Assembly: GCA_026929865.2 (NCBI GenBank)
Contig: CM049408.1
Coordinates: forward strand, 18,224,501 to 18,288,500
Origin: Hyperoplus lanceolatus
Taxonomy: Eukaryota > Chordata > Actinopteri > Uranoscopiformes > Ammodytidae
Direction: 5' to 3'
Length of the DNA stretch: 64,000 nucleotides
Part shown: positions 13,230 to 24,897 of the stretch, in pieces
How positions within the stretch are numbered: the stretch's first letter is position 1
Layout: every line of letters starts with the position of its first letter
Position numbers and translations under genes: made by a program
The notes under the pieces: generated by a model
The model's input: the letters and a program-made list of their open reading frames with translations, nothing else
The model's database searches: none
What the model was told of the DNA's origin: nothing

Positions 13230-13263
13230 TAATCTAATCTCTTCTTCTTGCTTCTTGTAATCC
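13230..13263. promoter_or_regulatory. cluster of CRX/OTX-like motifs upstream of impg1
   Basis: Two TAATCT words (13230-13235, 13235-13240) and one TAATCC (13258-13263) lie about 400 bp upstream of the impg1 start codon. CRX and OTX2 bind TAATCC/TAATCT in photoreceptor genes, and IMPG1 is photoreceptor-expressed. Such short words are common, so this is suggestive only. Confidence 0.3.
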
Positions 13264-13607
13264 CTGCGGGGCCACGTGGCCGCCCGGCCTTATCCTGTTA
13301 GCCACCTTCTGGACCCTCATCTGTTGGCCGAAACTAACTTGGGGATCTGCCAACCAGCCTGCACAGAAAACTATTACTCCCCCCTACGGTCGCCCCCAAG
13401 TTGATCACTGACACTCTTGTCTCTTCCTGTGTACGCCTCTACATGTTATTGTCCGACTGCCAAAACCGTCGCTCTTTTCTCTCTCAGTTTAGATTCCTTT
13501 CATCCTTGTTGCACAGGAGAAAAAATCCCAGCAACTTTAAAGGGAAAGGGGGTGGGCAAAGTGAGGTCAGAATCGAGAATTTGTTCTATACTGTACACCC
13601 AGTTACC

Positions 13608-14490
13608 CAGAGCCGGCCCAAGCCTTCAGGGGGCCCTAAGCGAAATATGATTAGGGGGCCCCTCTCCAATGTTAGCGCTGCTGAAACTATAGTATACTTT
13701 GTTAAATATCATTCACACCCCCAGTGTTTTCTGCTAGTGTAGTCCACTGTGCAGCTGTGCGAAAATATTAGATAGCCGAGATTCCGATCCTCCTAGGGGG
13801 GTCCGGGGGTATGCCCCCCTGGGACATTTTTTTAACCTTTTTAAAGTGAAATGCATGAATCTGGTGCACTTTGAGAGGAAAATTAAGAGGCTAAATTTTA
13901 GAAGTTTTGTGTGAACAAATAATTTGGAGACACTGGGTCAGATGAATTAGAAGCTAGTGAAGAAGGACACATGGATTTTCCATAAAAATATTAATATAAA
14001 ATAAAATATTATGGAGGGTCCTCTGGGTTGGGGTTGGAGCTCTTTTTCTTTTACAGGACATATTTCTCTGTAATGTAATGGATGCATTTAAATGCAGTGA
14101 GAGGAACGAAGCAGAAGAACTCTGTTGTCCAGCTATTGTATCTTTTTTTCCACAGACAAGACTGAAATAAGATATAGACTATACACAGTGCATGGGCAAC
14201 TGAGGGTAGCCCCATTTCCAATTGTTTTTAAATAAACTCAATACACACTGTGCATGGATCAGATAATTTCGGATTACCTCCCAGATTAATTGATTACATT
14301 TTTAGGCTATTAATTATCTAGACCAAAACATTGTATTCCTTTTTTTGTATGATATCTCACATTTGCATAATATGATGTTAATATGAAACACACAAACTAA
14401 AAAAAAAAAAAAAAAATTTTGAGGGGGCCCCCCTGGCGGTCGGGGGCCCTAATCGACCGCTCAGTTCGCTTATGCCTCGGGCCGGCTCTG
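13608..14490. mobile_element. non-autonomous hAT element (8-bp TSD)
   Basis: Begins CAGAGCCGGCCC and ends GGGCCGGCTCTG, flanked by identical 8-bp duplications CAGTTACC (13600-13607 and 14491-14498). CAG-type inverted ends with an 8-bp duplication define the hAT superfamily. The 883-bp interior has no open transposase. A C/G-rich block near 13795 and an A18-like run near 14400 are internal. The interior recurs in inverse orientation at about 18425-18805. Confidence 0.9.
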
Positions 14491-14498
14491 CAGTTACC

Positions 14499-16129
14499 AG
14501 TCAAACAATGTGCCCCATTCTCACTAGCCTCTATACCCAAGTTCAGGCCTCTCTTTTGACTGCACAGTGCAGTGTCTACCTCTAGCCCTGACTGTTCTTT
14601 CCTCCTGTGTTTCGAATTTTGTAGAAGCACCTATGTCGTCGTCCACCTCATGCTCACTTACTCCATGGACTGGGAGAAAAAAGGCTCCTCTTTTAAACTG
14701 TCCCAAAGATAGTTTGACGTCACTATACGAAGTCCTCTCTTCTCTCTGCAAGGTTGGGTGCTGAAGATGATGGTTTGATGGTAAAAAATAAGTGAGTAGA
14801 GACAGTGGAGGCCTGCATGGCCTTTCCTATTATGGAGTATTAGGTTGGGGAGGCCCCATGTTGTGTCCCCTCCCTCCACTCATTCCTTTAAGCGGATAAG
14901 CTGCCCTTGTTGTTTGTTAACAATTTGCCTCATTTATAAATCTCTTCAAGAGCAACACAATCCATCTTGGCAGTTTTTCCACTAGCACTAATCTGAACTT
15001 TGAACTAATGGTTGTTGCTCACTGAGAGTGACGCACTTAAAACAGTATGTAATCATTGGTTTGGGGCATTTAGAGGCAAAACCTTTTATATAATATCACA
15101 TTTTGCTGTGGCTAATGTGTTGGCGAACAAGTGCCTGTTAAATCCAGCACACTGAGCAACATTCGCTTGTATTCGAAGATGTTATAAAGCTCTGATTGTC
15201 ACTCTCCTTTTCATACTGTTTTATTCTTCACAAACTCTTGAGGGAATGATGGCGCTCTTGAGCTTCTAATTGTTGCCACTTCAGTTGTATGTATTTACAG
15301 TATATTGTTAAGCATTCAAGTCAATTATATTGCAGAATTATTGCATGCACAAACTTAGCAAACCTTTACAAATCTCAATTATTTGCCCTGTATCTTTACA
15401 ATAATACCAAGGCCAAGACAACAATGTTATTAAAGGTCAAATATCTCACCGTCATATTTAGATGTTTTTATGAGTTTGTTTAGTTTTTAGTTATCCTGGG
15501 TATACTGAGAGATAAATTTGGCTTTACACGTAGGCATATCAGGAACAGACTGTTCGTCTCTTGCACACCTGCGTATGTTGTTATTATTCCAGTGGAAGAC
15601 CCTGACCCAAATCCATCAAGATTAAGGTCAGGGTCACAGATCATTTTACGGTCAAGCGTAAATCCAAAGTGTTTTAGTTCAGGGTGAGGATTAAGTAGAA
15701 ATATGCTATTCAACCCACCCAAACGTTCTACAATAAGATGAATGTAATGCAACATCAATACTCAAATTTGAGCATAATTTATGCATAAAAGTAAACCTAC
15801 AGTAATATAGAAGCAAAGAGGAAGGTAAATAATGTGTTTTTAGCTTAAATGTATATTCATGAATCACCTTGATATTTGAGATAAACAAATTCTTGTTCAG
15901 CTCAACTTGGATTTTATTCAGACAGGTTTGACCTTTTCTCCCTGGCCGATGACTTGATTCAGTGTCCAAATAGAGAGGTCAGTTTAAATTATGCAACAAA
16001 GGCAAAGTGGTACTTGCCATCTGTCAGAAGGGGTTATTTCATTAGGGATAGAGCCATGGTTCCTCTACTGACAGGGACCACCAAAGCAAAAGACACCTAT
16101 GCTGTTACACCCACCATCTGTAGCTGTTA

Positions 16130-16130
<1 letters not shown>
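14499..16130. other. no feature recognised
   Basis: Moderately AT-rich intergenic sequence. Only short chance ORFs; none resembles a known protein. Confidence 0.4.
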
Positions 16131-16212
<82 letters not shown>

Positions 16213-16218
16213 TGCGTG
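16131..16218 (+). repeat. (GT)n/(GTGC)n microsatellite
   Basis: A run of about 32 GT units passes into six GTGC units. Confidence 0.97.
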
Positions 16219-16440
16219 CTTGTGTGTGTTTGAATGTAAACACTGTGATCATTTATGTAGTGTTCAATTACCTTTTGAACAGATAATTGCTGAGTGCCAA
16301 ATTGGCTGAACAAATAAACAACATAAAATCTACAGAGATAATGAAAATGTGTTATAAAACAATCCAAAATATTACTGCTTATTAAGGGGTAAATAAATGA
16401 TAGAAATGCACCACTATCTGAATGCAGTGATTACCACCGC

Positions 16441-17339
16441 TTAAAGCGGCTACGAGTAACATTTAAATATCTTTTAAACAGCCTCATGTTTCCTCACATA
16501 ATCATAAATTACCTTTAACAGCAAACCAGACCATCAGTGCAAAGAAAGTCGTTTTTAAATAGTTTTTATTACTGCATTTGATCTGGTCGTACACCTAGTC
16601 CGATTTTCGGTTCACGCGTGCATGCTCTATGGTCACATATCCGTATTGGTCACAGATTTCAGCGTGGCGCAGGAATGTGAATTGAGAAGCCTATCCCTCC
16701 AGGTGAGGGAAGGGGAGCGGGAGCCTTGTTTGAGACAGTTGTTTGTCGTCATAATGACTGATAACGGGGCTGAACCATAAAAGAAAAAAAAGAAAATGCA
16801 ATGAAGAAAAGCTAAAACGTATACACAATTTCACGCAGCGAAACTAGACTGCAGTGTTTACTCCTAAATGAATGAGCGGTAGCCAACTAAAACAAAGTTT
16901 ACTTTGCCTCACCAGCATCATCAGATGACCATTATTCATCGGAAATAGTCATTATTTACAACATAAACACATTACCTCATTGTGATCCATACTAACCAAC
17001 TGCCATCTCTCGTTCATTCGCTTTGTGTGAGGACACGGGGACTCGTTCAGCTCCGTGAGAGGTGACAATGCATCAACTCATTGCAATCAGGTGTGTTTAG
17101 CACTTACTGGCATTAGTTGATGCTGTGTCACCCATAGACTCACGGAGCCGAAAAGAGTCCGGTGCCCTCACACTTTCAACACACGGACACGCCACGCACC
17201 ATATTGCTTCCTGATTATTTGAATCTTGCTCTCCCTGCACGAGCTACAAAACAGCTTCACGACAGCTGGCGTCGTAATAATACTACCGCTTTTGTTCAAA
17301 GGTGTCGCCAACGTGCCGACTTACTCGTAGTAGCTTTAA
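16441..17339. mobile_element. TTAA-flanked inverted-repeat element, full-length copy
   Basis: Starts TTAAAGCGGCTACGAGTA and ends TACTCGTAGTAGCTTTAA, so TTAA and a 19-bp imperfect inverted repeat stand at both ends. A central hairpin (about 17026-17068 with 17124-17172) is visible. A second copy lies at 40234 inside an L1 ORF2, exactly at a TTAA. TTAA is the target of the piggyBac and Kolobok superfamilies; the termini do not tell me which. No transposase frame was seen. Confidence 0.82.
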
Positions 17340-17975
17340 GATTGTTGCATTCTACAAATTAAAAATCTCAGCTGCCCAACAAAAGCCATGTGCAGTAACT
17401 ACAGTACATTTTCGCATCTGTTTCACCATTATTAAAAACTAACTGTAGTATACCATTATGGTGTAAATTTAAGTTGAAAATATATATTTGAGGAAAATGT
17501 GTATTCTAAGTTGTATTTATTTATCAATTTTACTGTTTCTGTAATAACTTCTGATGAAATAGAGAAACATTTAAACCTCAAAATATAAATGTAACAAATG
17601 AAAACCTCTGATATGCTGTGATAGTCATCCACAGTGAGTTCCCACCTTTTCACTTCCCTCTGGAGAGCTGAGAAAGACGAGCCTCTGGGCTTCTGTCTAA
17701 TATTAGAGTCCAGTTTGCTGTAATGCTCCTCTTTGAGAACATCCACTCTGGGCTGATTACCAGTGTGATCCACTCTACTAGACTTGCAGCAGTGAAAGTG
17801 CAACTGTGAAGTCTGATTGCCTGTACCAACATCAACTCTGTGACCTGATACTGGAGTTCATGCGTGAGGGTGTTCTTATAGCCTTCAATACGTTTTAATG
17901 AAGATCTGGTAATAAGTGTTAAAGCCTTGAAATTGATGCTAATGAACTTTGACTCCCACAAACCTGTTAACGATC
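17340..17975. other. no feature recognised
   Basis: Non-repetitive sequence with a minus-strand open stretch (17803-17620) of protein-like composition but without good splice borders or a family I can name. Confidence 0.3.
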
Positions 17976-17983
17976 ATGTAGAT

Positions 17984-19118
17984 CAGGGGTGGCCACTAGG
18001 TCGATCGCGAGGGTAGTGTGGGTCGATCGCGTGGCATTCTTAAAAAAAAAAAAAAAAAAAAAATTATTTAATTTTTTTTTTTTTTTTTTTTACTATGAAA
18101 GAGTGAACGAGCCGTGCGAGCATGCACCGAAGTTCGGTGGAGGGAGAGAGGACACCACTTTCTAATTTGACATACAGTACATATCAGTTTGTTAGCCAGT
18201 GAGCTAACCAAAGCTAATCCAAGTCAAGGAAGTGGAGAGGCTTCTGCACTGTGACAAATTCTACTATGTAAAATACAGCCAGAGAGAGGAAGACTGTTCA
18301 GACAAACAGACCACCACATATTCTAGTGCAGGGGTGTCCAAACTACGGCCCGCGGGCCCGCTTTTTCTTGGCCCGTGGCACATTTTAAAAATATAATGTA
18401 ATATGGCCCTTTTAATTTTTAAATAATTGAAATGCACTCATTATATTACAGAGAAATATGTCCCATAAAAGAAGAAGAACACCAAGCCCATCCCAGAGGA
18501 CCCTGCATAGTATTTTATTTTAGATAAATATTATCATGGAAAATCCATGTGTCTTTCTCCAATAGCTTCTAATTCATCTGACACAGTGTCTCCATTTTTT
18601 TCATGCAAAATTCTTAATTTCTCTATCAAAGTGCACCAGATTCATGCATTTCACTTTAAAAACTTAAAAAAATCTCCCGGGGGGGCATACCCCCGGACCC
18701 CCCTTGGAGGGGCGGGATCTTGGCTGGCTACTATTTTCACCCAGCTGGACATTGGATGCAATAGCAGAAAACACTGGGTGTATCAATGGTATTTAACAAG
18801 AGGGGGATTGTATCTGTTTTATGTGCAAGGAAAGTGTTGCCGTGAAGAAGGACTTTCACTTTTATTTAAGAAGTATTTTATTTATTGGAGACTTTGGTTG
18901 TATGCAGCAGTTTTTTCTTTTCTATACTGGAAAATACCTTCAGGCTGCAACTCTGCATGTTCCTCTTAACTAACCGTACCGTACAGAACAGAACCGTGAC
19001 TTAAAAACCGAGGTACGAACCGAACCGTGACTTTTGACCCCTAATAGTAGGTGGTAGCTCACTTCGACTTGGTCATTTTAAAAGTAGCTCACAAGCTGAA
19101 AAACAGTGGCCACCCCTG
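17984..19118. mobile_element. hAT element with nested second hAT-like sequence
   Basis: Begins CAGGGGTGGCCACTAGG and ends GTGGCCACCCCTG, flanked by 8-bp duplications ATGTAGAT (17976-17983 and 19119-19126). It contains an A-run/T-run at 18041-18092 and a nested element from 18329. The ends are a typical hAT terminus. No transposase was recognised. Confidence 0.88.
18329..18805. mobile_element. nested hAT-like fragment
   Basis: Begins CAGGGGTGTCCAAACTACGG, another hAT-type terminus, inside the element above. From about 18425 to 18805 it is the reverse complement of the interior of the 13608-14490 element, including the C-rich block at 18676-18712 and the AGCAGAAAACACTGGG word. No matching right terminus or duplication was found. 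Confidence 0.65.
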
Positions 19119-19126
19119 ATGTAGAT

Positions 19127-20110
19127 ACATGTGAACTGCTGTTTGGACAAGCAAGGTAAAGGTCAATTTCTGGCTAAATGTATTCATGGACACACACAAG
19201 GAGGTGCACTGGCAACTTATCTGAGATGTAGTGGCTGCATCCAAGGGATATTAAATGGAACTTATGATTTTGTGTTTGAGGTCATTAGAAAACAAATTGA
19301 CTATCATGACCTGTCCTCCGGGAAGGTCAGGCGGACTAAGTGGATTGCAGAGATTCATACCTTACTCAAGGAAACTAGAGTGATAATCTTGTATTCAGAT
19401 CCCCATGTTCAAGTTTGTAGTTACCATTAAGTACATGTCCTCTGTGTTTTTCTAGTAATTTAGGAGACACTTTTTTAATCAATTAAAACATTATATCTTA
19501 AAAAGTTGTGCCTTAAAAAAAGTATCTTAATCAGCACATACAATATTTGTTTAAAGGAAAAGCATACCAGACTAATAAGCTCTAAACGGACTCTTTCCAT
19601 TTCTACACCAAAAAATATTTTGAGGACAGAACTCTGCTTAACGTTTCATGACCTCTGCGCGTGTGTATCACAGGGTGTCATTGCTTCCCATTCATATAGC
19701 TGTGCCCAGTGTGTCCCTGCTGAAACACCAACAGAGGGCAGCATGTTGAACTGTCCTGTAGGAGGCAAATCCACAACAGTTAAAGTGAATAGAAGTGGAA
19801 GTATTTTCATGCTCTGCAGATACAAATATTCATAAATGAACATCATTATAATAATAAACCTTATTTCCCAAGCTACTTTTCCCAAATACTTGTGTACCAC
19901 TCTCTTTTTCTAACTCAATCATGACATATTTTAGGAAAATGTGGAAATAAATTATTTCAGTTGGACCATATAATTCCATGCAGGGATTGAGTGTTAATCT
20001 GTTAAAATTGTAAGGAACTCAGAGCAATACATGCATCCTTAAAGATGGTTGGTTATGGTCACATGTTGGTAAAATCATTTAGTAGACGTCAGATGATTCA
20101 GGATGACTTA
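19127..20110. other. no feature recognised
   Basis: Unique-looking intergenic sequence. A GT donor-like CAAGGTAAAG at about 19150 follows a short open stretch, but no exon could be supported. Confidence 0.3.
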
Positions 20111-20490
20111 TGGCGCTTTTCCACCGCACATGTAGCTCGACTCGACTCAACTCGACTCGACTCAACTTGGTTTGGTAGCAGCACGGGTTGTTTTCCACCG
20201 CAAATAGTACCTGCTGAACGTGGGCGGGGTCGTCGTAAGGGGCTGAAAGCCTACTCCGGAGCAAAGTAGCAAAGCAGAAATTACGAGCAGTTGTTGCATT
20301 ATTAACTGAACCAACCGCCAAAAACACGGATGAAAAATGTTTAAGAAATACCCCCCTTGTATCTGTTTGCTAAAAGAAGTAGAAGAATATTGCTACGGGC
20401 CATTAAAAGGGATGGTTGTTGTCCCGATGTGTGACTCTGCCACACAGTCAGCTGTAGGGATGCGTCACGTACATCCCTATGCACAGTAGT

Positions 20491-20658
20491 GTAGTGGAGG
20501 GTATACGCAGGTATACGGCGTATACCCACTTATTTTTCAGGCGACATTGCGTATATCCACTTCTAACGGCCGCGTAGTGGAGGGTATACGCAGGTATACG
20601 GCGTATAACCACTTATTTTTTAGGCGACATTGCATATATATCCACTTCTAACGGCCGC
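20491..20658 (+). repeat. 83-bp tandem duplication at a transposon end
   Basis: Two adjacent copies (20491-20573, 20574-20658), each starting GTAGTGGAGGGTATACGCAG and ending CTTCTAACGGCCGC, with a few differences. Confidence 0.92.
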
Positions 20659-20909
20659 CTCCATTCATTTCCACTGTTGTCAGTGTTAGTGTGTACTTCC
20701 ACTGCGTGTCTGTGTGTCAGGAGTCAGGACAGTGAACGCCCCCCTAATAGCTGTGCCGTTCTGCCAGCTACGCTCTCTCGACCAATTAGATTGCTCGAAA
20801 CAATTTTTGATAATAACCGGCGTTTTTTTCTCCTGGCGGATAAATGCTGGTCGAAGCGCTTCCGAGCACATTTTGTTTCCTATGACGCAAAGGCATGATA
20901 AAATAAGAT

Positions 20910-21176
20910 ATGAAGCGAACTAGTCAGACAAAAATCTGCTTTGTGAATAAAAAAGCATGCGTTGCTACATCGCCGTTGCTGTTAGCAAGCAGCCCAGCAC
21001 CGGCACCTGCTCCGGTCTCCCAGTCCCAGCCCAGCCCAGTCGGAGTCGGAGAGGATGTCGATGCAGAAAGTGATGCCGCTGCTCCTTCGACTACAACTTT
21101 AAATGAAGACGTCAACCACGGTGATCACTTTAATAGCAGCAGGGACCTTGTAAATTATGTTAATAACGTATATTAA
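20910..21176 (+). pseudogene. N-terminal remnant of a hAT-type transposase (tentative)
   Basis: 88 codons opening MKRTSQTKICFVNKKACVAT, followed by an Ala/Pro/Ser-rich, then acidic stretch. The opening resembles the KRKQTTLxxFF start of fish hAT (ZMYM/TTF-like) transposases. No catalytic part follows, so it would be a 5' remnant. It lies inside the 20484-22279 element, which supports the call. Confidence 0.35.
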
Positions 21177-21597
21177 AACAATGAAAACTTAAAATGTTAA
21201 ACGTACCTGGCCCAAGAAAATGCACCCCTCACCACAAGACACCCTGATTTCAATATAATATTCATCCCTCAATTGCTCTATTGTTTTAGGAAACTAACAT
21301 TAGCCTACTTGTACGTTCCAATTCATTTCGTGAGTCTGTCTGAAAATATGTCACTGAACAGAATTCAGGAGGCTAATTGTAATTAAATAGTTACATTTAT
21401 AGCCTGTATTTCATTCACTCATGTTGTTTTTTGTAGCAACCAATAATGACTGGCCAGACCTGTGGACAGCCAAACACTAAGAAGATTTTATGTCCAAGAA
21501 CCCCTGGTTAGGATATAAAAACAAAAAAGTGGGTAAGTTTAGGTTGTTAGTTTGGCAGCTTCTATAACAGTTAACATGTGAAAATATTTGTTTATTA

Positions 21598-21598
<1 letters not shown>

Positions 21599-21637
<39 letters not shown>
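21599..21637 (+). repeat. (GT)n microsatellite
   Basis: An uninterrupted run of about 19 GT units. Confidence 0.97.
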
Positions 21638-21638
<1 letters not shown>

Positions 21639-23341
21639 CACCACATACATACAGATGTGAATACTATTGTTACTATTGATGTGAATTTTATTGTTTAGCA
21701 TGCTTCAATTTGGATTTGTTGTTTATAGTCTTATTGTTTTGAACATGTTGTTGGATTCTTTGAATTAGGTTATTTATGATGATTTATCTGTTAACAGGTA
21801 CTATGCCTGATGTTTATAAATAGTATTCAGCTATAGAAACCAAATAATTTATTTCATTTTCAGTTTTAGGACTGTGCATTTTTGATGTGTGGAAGAGGAT
21901 GTGTTTTTTATTTAAGGTGAAATATGAACAAAGCTGCATTGCCACAGTATGATAAATAATATCATACTGTTACATGATGTTCAAAAATCAGTTTGCTGCA
22001 GTACACCTAGAGCAATCTTTCCTAAAGTTGGTTTGTGAATGCTTTTTATTTTATTTTTTTTAAATCAGTTTGTTAAAAATAAACTAATCTCTGACTGAAA
22101 CACCATTTTTGCCTCATCTTGAATATATCTTATATTCATGCATTAGGCCTGTGTTGCACCACTACTCGCGAGGGGCTGTGAGGCAGCGCAATTATGGGAA
22201 ATGTAGGACCGGCAAAAGCGGCTGCGCGCGCAGTACAATTTAGAGTATACCCACTTCTCCAGGCACCACTACACCACTGCCTCATGGACATATAAAGAAA
22301 TGGACACCGTATTGAAACATGACGTAGCATAGACGTAGCGGCATTATGGACCTATCAAGAAAGAGGGCGGCAAGCGTAGCGGACTGGAGGCGGGTGTCTC
22401 GTTCTGTAGCATCTAGCCTGGCGAAAACAAACTGAAAGCCGTTAAAAGCCGTTGGGCTAATAAAACGCTTGAGGTGGCGTTTTGAAATGAGAAAACTTAC
22501 ATTTTAATAGTATATGGTCTAAAGATAAGTATGAGCCTATGATTGATATCCAGAAAAAATGTGCAGAGACACAATCTTGTTCGCCGCTTGTACTGTGTGG
22601 ACAGGGACATCTGCCTACGGGCCGCATGAAAATAAGCTCCACCCCTTAACATGCAATACCAATGGGTTGGCCACATGTCCATGCTGGCTGCTCGGAGAAG
22701 GCAGCATCCTGGGGGCCTGCACTGCCTATGCACGTAAACACGGGCATGATAAAGTTGACTGTTTAGTGCTTGTTTCAGGATAGGTGTTTTCAAATGCAAG
22801 CCGTGTCTCAGCCTGAATATTTTATTGAGGTAATCAGTTCAGTCCGAGGCTTGTAATGTAATCGCTCGCTATCATGTCTGTCCCAGCTGGCTACTATTTA
22901 GCCTAGCTGCTAGCTGCCCTACATGTCTCCTCTCGTATGTAAGTAACTTCCCCAACAACCAACACTGGGTGAGCTTAGCGAATATATGGAAAATAAATTC
23001 GGATCTGTGATGCAAATCAAATGAAAGAGGGCCAGAGAAGGCTGCACGCGGCGTAAATACACTCAAAAGTCCCGGAGAGTTGGGGAGAATAAACAACAGA
23101 ATGAAGCCAGTAGTCTCTGGCCACTGATTGGCCAGACAATAGTCTCTTGCCAATCAGTGGCCGGCCGTCTGCCGACGTCACCTTTTAGCATCGGCTCAGC
23201 TCGCTTGGACCCTAGAGCGAGGCGATACCAAAAAAGCAGCCGCTACGTGGTACCAGGTACCATGAAATTGCGGTGGAAAAGCCAAAAATGCGAGTCGAGT
23301 CGAGTTGAGTCGAGCTGATACCATGCGGTGGAAAAGCGCCA

Positions 23342-24403
23342 ATAAGGCCCACTCACACTAGTGCCGTTGGCCTGTTCCGTGCTGCAGGAAGATTCAGCAC
23401 GATTCCCCCCCTCCATGTAGCCTTGACGTAATAGGTCGCGGTGGACAGTCTCATATTTGTGCAGCACGCTGTTTATTATTAATATAACGGCCCGTCATCA
23501 GACCATACGTACCGGATGGTTTTATACACATCGATCGCTCCATCAAATCCAAGTCAGAACTTTTTGTATGGGCAGAGATCGTTTTTTTAAGTGTCTTTAT
23601 AAAGTTTGTTGTTAAACCTTAGTGTAGGCTACTGTTTCCTTATCACCCGGCCGCGGAGTCCCGTTGTGTGTTGTTTTGTGTTCGTCTCCACTGCCATGCG
23701 TAAAGGCAGTATTATGACAGCTGACGGGAGGAAAAAGAAAAAAATCATCTGACGAACGTGAGTAAACACGAAAACCTTTTTGCTTTGCTTTCTGCGCTCA
23801 CCTATTTAGCTCTCTCCCTCTTTTATTAGCCCACACCTAGGCCTACACACACACGTTAATTCTCACACATTTTATGTAGCTACAAGTCCAAGTGGTGGGC
23901 AATTCTGGTGCCGACTAGTAAGGCAGCGGGCGTTAAAGGACTATGCGCATCCTTAATAAATTCACGTCAGGAACTCCGCCTGTGCGCTTGCTTGTGCGCG
24001 TGTCATCTCATTAGAATCTGTACTTTGGCCACGGTGTTCCTCAGGTTAGACATTGCACTTATTCCTAATATTGTGAAAATTTTCACATTCGTATGTCAAT
24101 ATTTTGCACATTTCATCCTCTTTTCTTTTCAAACATTGTCCATCTCATTTCGTTTTAATTTGGTATCTTTTAAAAATTTACATATTATTTTCCTATTTAA
24201 TTTTAATGATTTGTGACTTTTGAGGTGGTTGTTTTATTAATTGTCTTTCCTTGTCTACTGTGACTGTTCAGCACCAAAATACCAAGGCACATTTTTGGCA
24301 TTAAACCAATGCCATTTTGAGTCTTTTGGACGGGTTTCTCTGAACTTAACAGCAAGAAGCACACGTCCCTGTCAAAACCCAAAAATTATGGGTGCCCTGT
24401 AAC
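23342..24403. other. no feature recognised
   Basis: Intergenic sequence without recognisable genes or terminal repeats. Confidence 0.35.
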
Positions 24404-24897
24404 TTAAAGGAGCTGTAAGCGGAATGGTTCTTTTAGCTAACTTCCTGTCAGTTACTTCAGTTAGCAGTCCCCTCGCTCGTCCCTACGTCACCACATTAAT
24501 GCACTGCGTTCTTCGAGCAGCAAGTTATCTAGCATCATCTCAGATCCATAATTGTGATAAAACATGATAAAAACCATCAAAACAGACATTGGGAAGGATT
24601 TTTACCTGCTCCGCCATTGTAGGCGCATAAACATTCACTCATGTGTCACTCTGGCGTGCACCGGCAGTGAGACCATGAGTGAGACGGGTGCGGAGGGGTG
24701 TCGGTTTGTAGCGTTCTCTCTTGTGATTGGATAAAATCTCGGGATACTACATAAAGTTTAATTGCTTATTACATGTAGAGCAGCTGACTAAGATATTGGC
24801 TCTATGAAACGCGCACATCGTGTAAGTGATTACTGTATGAATAAAGAGCGATTTAACACTTATATTAATATAAATAAACTGCTTACTTTACCTTTAA
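24404..24897. mobile_element. TTAA MITE, copy 1
   Basis: Starts TTAAAGGAGCTGTAAGCGGA and ends GCTTACTTTACCTTTAA. A second, 405-bp copy lies at 54230-54634 and shares long stretches (TTAGCTAACTTCCTGTCAGT, CCACATTAATGCACTGCG, GAATAAAGAGCGATTTAACA). TTAA at both ends suggests piggyBac- or Kolobok-type mobilisation. It has no coding capacity. Confidence 0.85.

Larger units (their letters stand above)
20484..22279 (+). mobile_element. nested hAT-like element
   Basis: Starts CAGTAGTGTAGTGG and ends CCACTACACCACTG. Both subterminal regions carry the GTATACCCACTT word in inverse orientation. The flanking 8-mers (CCTATGCA, CCTCATGG) do not match, so the duplication is lost or the border is off. It contains an 83-bp tandem duplication, a GT microsatellite (21599-21637) and an N-terminal transposase-like frame. 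Confidence 0.65.
20111..23341. mobile_element. terminal-inverted-repeat element with nested insertion
   Basis: The left end reads TGGCGCTTTTCCACCGCA followed by CTCGACTCGACTCAACTCGA. The right end is the inverse: CGAGTCGAGTTGAGTCGAGC, then TGCGGTGGAAAAGCGCCA. The arms extend about 60 bp. The flanking triplets (TTA, ATA) are not a clean duplication, so the superfamily stays open (PIF/Harbinger-type MITE is possible). A hAT-like element occupies 20484-22279. Confidence 0.75.

Noticed and set aside
16065-16367. ORFs with long Thr-His or Val-Cys repeats
   Set aside because: They are translations of the GT/CA microsatellite at 16131-16218.
17620-17803. Minus-strand open stretch of protein-like composition (VDHTGNQPRVDVLKEEHYSK)
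   Set aside because: No convincing acceptor or donor, no family recognised, and the neighbouring sequence gives no further exons.
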